Origin: Planctomycetaceae bacterium
GTDB taxonomy: Bacteria > Planctomycetota > Planctomycetia > Planctomycetales > Planctomycetaceae
Assembly (NCBI GenBank): GCA_947476295.1
Contig: CANJQC010000032.1
Location: 1-47,518, forward strand
DNA: 47,518 nt
Direction of reading: 5' to 3'
The position numbers were made by a program, and so were the translations under genes. The notes below the pieces were generated by a model. It did no database searches. It was not told the origin of the DNA and saw nothing but the letters and a program-made list of their open reading frames with translations. The first letter of the stretch is position 1. Every line of letters starts with the position of its first letter. This document shows positions 42,994 to 47,518 of the stretch, piece after piece.

Positions 42994-43494
42994 GGCTGTG
43001 CCTCCGATTAGACTAAGTTTTTTGCAGGTGAGTTTCACATGAAGTGCTGCTCATCTGCCGAAACTGCCGGACGACAAATCGACCGGCACAATTTACTGAT
43101 TCTGGCTGAGAAAAACCGATGCGAAAGCATCAGGACGGTGGGACATATCGTTGGTCGATCGCTGCATGACAGAGAAAAGTTGAGCGAGCAACAATAGGGA
43201 TTGAAGAGCGAAAGTAGACAGGAAAGACAGTGTTTTGAGGTTTTTTTCTGCGGTTCACTGACGGTCGAAAGCCAAATTTGCCGCAGTCGGACCAATCTGA
43301 ACTCACCCCGTCCCGGATTTCTTAACCAATCCGCAAATCTTACTCAAGTCTGATTTTGTTGAAGTCGCAGGGGTGTGGTTAATGTGGCTTATACTCAACG
43401 CGGTTAGAGATAAGTCCGGCGAGCGGAGCGGCGTGAGCCCTCCGGTACATTGTCTTTATACCGGCAAGCGGACGCATGCCGCTCGCGAATTCTC
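42994..43494. other. Intergenic region between glnE and the SH3b gene, with a repeat
   Basis: 501 bp. Apart from the palindromic repeat at 43411-43486 nothing gene-like was found. It contains the end of the glnE transcript and the promoter of the SH3b gene, with GGAGG at 42994-43010 on the minus strand as the latter's ribosome-binding site. No T-run terminator was recognised. Confidence 0.5.
43411..43486 (+). repeat. Copy B of the dispersed GC-rich repeat, palindromic
   Basis: gcgagcgg (43419-43426) pairs with ccgctcgc (43479-43486), and ccggta (43442-43447) pairs with taccgg (43459-43464). The core gcgagcgg...gcgtgagccctccggtac matches copy A at 31494-31535 on the other strand. It ends 9 bp before the glnE stop, so it may also form the 3' end of the glnE mRNA. 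Confidence 0.6.
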
Positions 43495-46400
43495 TCACTC
43501 ATGACTGCGTGGAGTATATTCAGCCGGCTTGTGTCGCAGTTTTAGACAGAGTTTTTCAACGCAGGTCGAAAACTCGCGGACGTTCGCCATTTGTGTCTCC
43601 AGTTCCTCTAGCGGCACATTGGAATCATGAATCGATTTCATGCGGCGAGCCAGCATCTGCCAGTCATGTGTGCCCGGTGTCGGCAGGGTTAGATCTCTCG
43701 CATTCCCGCGTACCATTCGCAGGCAATCGATTAACTCCCGCAGAAATACATAGGCACGCTGGATGGATGCGCTTTGGACAGGATCAATCAGGCTGAAACG
43801 TGCAGTTTCGCTCAAGGCTAGCAGCGTATTGGGATGACGCAGAGTCAGCATGTCATCACCGAATGTCATCTGCAGGGCCTGCACTGCGTATTCACAATCC
43901 ACGATCCCACCGTCGCTCAGCTTGGCGTTGATAACTCCTCCGCGCACAAGTTGCCGAATCTGTCGTTCCCGCATGGCACGCATGACCGAAAAATCAAACT
44001 GTCCTGCCCGATAGATCGCTTGATGACATGCCACTGTAACGACCGCCCGGAACGCTGCGTTACCTGCCACGCACCGAAACTTGACCAGAGCCTGTCGCTC
44101 ATATGGCCACGCAGGTCCGTCAGCAGCGTAGTATTTTTCGAAATCCTGCAGTGACATCGCCCCGGAACCTGCCTGCCCGAAGGGTCGCATACGCAGGTCC
44201 ACATGAAAAATCCCATCCTGCGGAGCGACAATCCCGGAAGCCACGGCATTAATCAAGTAATCAAAGAACACGGCGTTGGAAACCGTGTTCGCTCCATTCG
44301 TGCGACCGGATTCAGCAAAGACCAGCATCAATTCAATGTCAGACGCAAAACCCATTTCAATGCCGCCGAATTTTCCGAGGCCCGCAACAACCCAGGGACA
44401 TTCGGATACTTCGTCCTCGCACATTGGCTGACCGTACTCAGCCACCAGTTGCAGCCATGCGACCTCCAGTGCTTTGCTGACGACCAGTTCTGCCAGTTCA
44501 GTCAATTCCTCCGAGAAAGCACCAAACGGACGACAATGCCCCAGCACGTGCCGCATATCGATTCGGAATAAATGCCGATCCTTGAACTCGTTCAGCTCTG
44601 CCCACGCAGCCGTTGAATCCGAGGTGTTGTCGCACACCTGGTCGAGTTCAAGGCGCAGCCACTCACGGGTTTCACGAATGGCCAGTTCTTCCGTATTCGC
44701 CAGCAGGGGAAACAATTGCTGATGCCTCGACTGCAAAAATGCTTCCCACAGATACTGGCTGATTCCAAGCACTCGTGCCACCGCATGCAGCACATTGGGA
44801 CGACGCAGAGACTTCACGTTATCGAACCACGCAACTGCGGGCTGCAGGCGAGACACCAAATCCCGAAATCGGGCCAGCGCATGGTGCGGATCATTGGTTG
44901 ACGGCAGCCAGTGCGTAAATTGTTTAATCAATGTCGCCGCCAGTTGCAGCTCCTGAAGTCGTTCAGCACTTTCGATCGGGCGACCGCTGCGTTCGCGAAC
45001 ATACAACACATCACGCACCTGACTGCCCTCGGCATTAATGATCGCTCGCAGCACGCGAAACCGACTCAGGGACAACGCACTGGATAACTCATACAGGAAA
45101 CCCCAGGAATCGGCTCCCGTGATATTCATTCGTGTCAACACCGAATCCGGCAGCCGACTCAATTCGACGTCGACTTCCGCAGACGTGGATTCAGTCTCGG
45201 ACTGCTGCGGCACGGCATTGCAGAATCGCGAAAGCAGCTCGGCCCGAACGTCATCGACGCTGCCTTCACGAGACTGCTGACTGAGCCGACTGATCTCATC
45301 CTGCAGCGAGATCGCCAGACTTTCCGCCAATAATCGGGATTCAGGCCCATGCCCGGTGGGAGCGTCAAATCGCACTTCAAAGCACGCCAGAAACCGGCCG
45401 GCTACGCAGCGATCGCCGTAACCGTTAATGCCTTCACCGGTCAGTGCGTCACCGCGACGAATGTTGAGCCTGTAAATGGACAGCAATCCGCAGATCACTG
45501 ACAGCCATCCCGAAAAATCTCTGCCGCACACGATCAAATCCCAGTGATCAACAGCCACGGCAGCCCGCTGCAGCGACACCACGGCATCAGTGCCCTGGTC
45601 AACACTCGCAAAGATATCGTCCAGCCGCTGACGACGCTCCTCTGTTTGTTCGCCTTGCAGGTCTGGTGGCGCAACAGGAATAAAGATCGGTGCCGGTGAC
45701 GGGTGGATTTTCGCAGCTGCGCCATTAACAGCGTTCCGCGACAGCAAATCGTACTGGAGACATTCATCGAAAATGGACCGCACGGCATATCGATGTTCAT
45801 CGAATCGCCGCATCAGCGTTTCGGAATCCGGATAATCCAGGCGATTGGCCAGCCATTCAAGTTGTCGTTCATCGGCTGGCAATTCATGCGTCTGCTGATT
45901 GTGCAGCAGTTGCAGCGAATGCTCGACCGTCCGCAGAAACACATAACCTGCTCGCAATTGTCGATACCACGCCGCGCTGATCAGACCAAACTCGGCCAGT
46001 CGCACAAGTGAATCGAGTGTATTAAACGACAGAATCCGTGGTTCACGTTCACCGTGAATCAGTTGCAGACTCTGCACAACAAATTCAACGTCGCGAATCG
46101 ATCCGACCCCCAGCTTGACTTCAGAATTCAGTTTGCCCCGTTGACGAAGTCGAAGCTCGATGCGTTCCTTCATCTGCTGAATACTGCTGCGAATATCAGT
46201 CGCGGAATCTGTAAACAGCAATGGCCGAATACGATTCAAAAATCTTTTGCCGACACCCGTGTCACCGGCAACGACACGAGCCTTGAGCATGGCTTGCTTT
46301 TCCCAGGTCGCCGCATCCTGAACCAAATAGGCGGCGTACGCATCGATCGTATTGACCAGCGGTCCCGCCTCACCCCACGGACGCAGTCGCAAATCGACGC

Positions 46401-47385
46401 GGTACAGGAAACCTGGCGGAATGTCTTCGGCTAGTCCATCGATCATTAGCCGCGCGACACGTTGCACAAGTGATGAATCCTGATCGCAGATCAAAACTAG
46501 GTCAATGTCGGAACTATAATTGAGTTCCTCGCCACCATGCTTACCAAGGCTGATCACCGCCAGCGGCAAGTCGTCAATTTTTGCTTCATTCAGGGCGAGA
46601 TTCAGACAGCACTGAACCATGGCATCGGCCAGCAGCGAAAGCTGCAGCGTGACAAATCTCAGGTCAAGCAGACCGAAGGCATCACACATCCCGATTCGCA
46701 GCAGCTCGCGTCGCTGAAATCGGCGGAGATCGGAAAGCATCTGCGGTCGACTTCGGCTGGTCGCGAATGCGGTCGTGGCTTCCTGCACAAATTGTTCGCG
46801 GGACTTCATTTCTGAAGTCCCTCCGTGCAGCGCAAGTGTTGTCAAATAGGGCGGATCAGCCAACAGGGTCTGTGTCAGAAACGGACTTCCACAGGCCAGC
46901 CTGGCCAGAATTCCCAGCGCACGTGGAGTGGCACTGAACAGTGCAAACACGTCAAACTGCTGGTGCCCGTTGCGTACGTATTGATCGACAATTCTGAGTA
47001 CAAAATCTTTGCGCGGAGCATCATGGCAGACTCGCTGCAGATTCCAATACCACGCCGGCTCGGCAGTTACGTCTATCATCACTTCAGCGTTCAAGTCATT
47101 CAACTCGTGCCACTGCGATACGATTCGCATCATGGCACGCACGCCTGCTTCCGGCTCGGAAAACCCCGCAGCCCTAAACAGACTCACATTGGCCATGAGC
47201 TGCGATTCAGTCAGATTGTCAAAGGATGGCAGCATGAATAACCGATTCGGAGCGTCAAGATTGATCTGCAGCTCAACTTTCCGTGGAGATTTTAGATGCC
47301 CGGCCCGGAGCATTGGCACTGCGTCGAGGGCGTCCGTAAAGCCAGGATCCCACAGGATTAGTGTATCGCCCTGGCCGGCGATCAT
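43495..47385 (-). CDS. glnE: Glutamine synthetase adenylyltransferase/deadenylase with central ACT-like domains
   Basis: 1296 residues; E. coli GlnE has 946. It adds AMP to, and removes it from, glutamine synthetase according to nitrogen status. The first nucleotidyltransferase half has 'SLGKHGGEELNYSSDIDLVL' (279-298) and 'RVDLRLRPWG' (329-338). The second has 'GLGKFGGIEMGFASDIELML' (1002-1021) and 'HVDLRMRPFG' (1061-1070). Both keep the Asp-x-Asp/Glu metal pair, and each is followed by its helical domain (e.g. RDVEFVVQSLQ, VDCEYAVQALQ). Between them, residues about 614-672 and 750-800 resemble the two ACT domains of GlnD, which is unusual for GlnE. The ATG at 47385 gives an N-terminus with no recognisable start motif; Met25 is an alternative. 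No glnA or glnB gene is in the window. Confidence 0.93.
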   Translation of the reverse strand: MIAGQGDTLILWDPGFTDALDAVPMLRAGHLKSPRKVELQINLDAPNRLFMLPSFDNLTESQLMANVSLFRAAGFSEPEAGVRAMMRIVSQWHELNDLNAEVMIDVTAEPAWYWNLQRVCHDAPRKDFVLRIVDQYVRNGHQQFDVFALFSATPRALGILARLACGSPFLTQTLLADPPYLTTLALHGGTSEMKSREQFVQEATTAFATSRSRPQMLSDLRRFQRRELLRIGMCDAFGLLDLRFVTLQLSLLADAMVQCCLNLALNEAKIDDLPLAVISLGKHGGEELNYSSDIDLVLICDQDSSLVQRVARLMIDGLAEDIPPGFLYRVDLRLRPWGEAGPLVNTIDAYAAYLVQDAATWEKQAMLKARVVAGDTGVGKRFLNRIRPLLFTDSATDIRSSIQQMKERIELRLRQRGKLNSEVKLGVGSIRDVEFVVQSLQLIHGEREPRILSFNTLDSLVRLAEFGLISAAWYRQLRAGYVFLRTVEHSLQLLHNQQTHELPADERQLEWLANRLDYPDSETLMRRFDEHRYAVRSIFDECLQYDLLSRNAVNGAAAKIHPSPAPIFIPVAPPDLQGEQTEERRQRLDDIFASVDQGTDAVVSLQRAAVAVDHWDLIVCGRDFSGWLSVICGLLSIYRLNIRRGDALTGEGINGYGDRCVAGRFLACFEVRFDAPTGHGPESRLLAESLAISLQDEISRLSQQSREGSVDDVRAELLSRFCNAVPQQSETESTSAEVDVELSRLPDSVLTRMNITGADSWGFLYELSSALSLSRFRVLRAIINAEGSQVRDVLYVRERSGRPIESAERLQELQLAATLIKQFTHWLPSTNDPHHALARFRDLVSRLQPAVAWFDNVKSLRRPNVLHAVARVLGISQYLWEAFLQSRHQQLFPLLANTEELAIRETREWLRLELDQVCDNTSDSTAAWAELNEFKDRHLFRIDMRHVLGHCRPFGAFSEELTELAELVVSKALEVAWLQLVAEYGQPMCEDEVSECPWVVAGLGKFGGIEMGFASDIELMLVFAESGRTNGANTVSNAVFFDYLINAVASGIVAPQDGIFHVDLRMRPFGQAGSGAMSLQDFEKYYAADGPAWPYERQALVKFRCVAGNAAFRAVVTVACHQAIYRAGQFDFSVMRAMRERQIRQLVRGGVINAKLSDGGIVDCEYAVQALQMTFGDDMLTLRHPNTLLALSETARFSLIDPVQSASIQRAYVFLRELIDCLRMVRGNARDLTLPTPGTHDWQMLARRMKSIHDSNVPLEELETQMANVREFSTCVEKLCLKLRHKPAEYTPRSHE

Positions 47386-47518
47386 CGAAGCTCAACGTAA
47401 ATGAGTTATCATACTCTCCGCGATTCTCAGCCGGAATGCATGGATTCGTGAGTCTGAAAAGGACAGTAACCGGGATTCAGCCTGCATCCTCCGCTCATAA
47501 TGCCTTTTTGACACGTAA

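Overview
The window looks like chromosomal DNA of a Planctomycetota bacterium (Planctomycetales/Planctomycetaceae-like). The evidence is the set of lineage-typical families: a DUF1501 protein, a BBP7 beta-barrel protein, a DUF1571 protein, two DUF11-repeat surface proteins, an EF-hand protein with a low-complexity tract, an ECF sigma factor beside a serine/threonine kinase, and a large glycine-rich secretin-like protein heading a pseudopilin operon. No rRNA, tRNA, CRISPR array or complete insertion sequence was seen. The window is mostly ordinary genes in short operons, separated by several palindromic non-coding elements.

Layout. 1-5.1 kb: a gene end at the left edge (possibly a transposase C-terminus), a TolB-like beta-propeller protein, a DUF1501 protein, and serine acetyltransferase (cysE) on the minus strand. 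5.3-11.1 kb: an unknown protein, a CPBP/CAAX-type membrane protease, a DUF11-repeat protein, and a convergent EF-hand protein with ten GGDR-type repeats. 11.5-22.6 kb: an eight-gene type II secretion/type IV pilus-like operon: secretin-like protein, gspE, F, G, H, I, J, K; the last four are coupled by ATGA overlaps. 22.6-29.8 kb, minus strand: BBP7 protein, PHP-domain hydrolase, Gln-rich secreted protein, a GGDEF+HD signalling protein coupled to a 57-aa ORF, and csrA with a strong terminator. 30.3-34.3 kb, plus strand: Gfo/Idh/MocA oxidoreductase, a second DUF11 protein and RNase III. 34.5-37.4 kb, minus strand: a PQQ-type beta-propeller membrane protein and a DUF1571 lipid-carrier-type protein. 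38.0-41.4 kb: an OleC-like AMP-dependent ligase, then a degenerate kinase that runs head-on into a C-terminally truncated ECF sigma factor. 41.5-47.4 kb, minus strand: an SH3b protein and a very long glnE.

Most interesting points. (1) The 1296-residue GlnE carries, between its two nucleotidyltransferase halves, two segments that read like the tandem ACT domains of GlnD. This suggests direct small-molecule sensing by the adenylyltransferase. (2) The secretin-like protein that opens the type II secretion operon has several secretin N-type repeats and a Gly-rich tail, but no recognisable pore domain, and GspC/L/M genes are absent. (3) The kinase and the sigma factor are both broken at the same roughly 40-bp convergent junction, and the kinase has lost its Gly-loop and DFG glycines. 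(4) RNase III has Ala where a metal-binding Asp is expected. (5) Several intergenic regions hold related palindromic repeats that look like dispersed non-coding elements.
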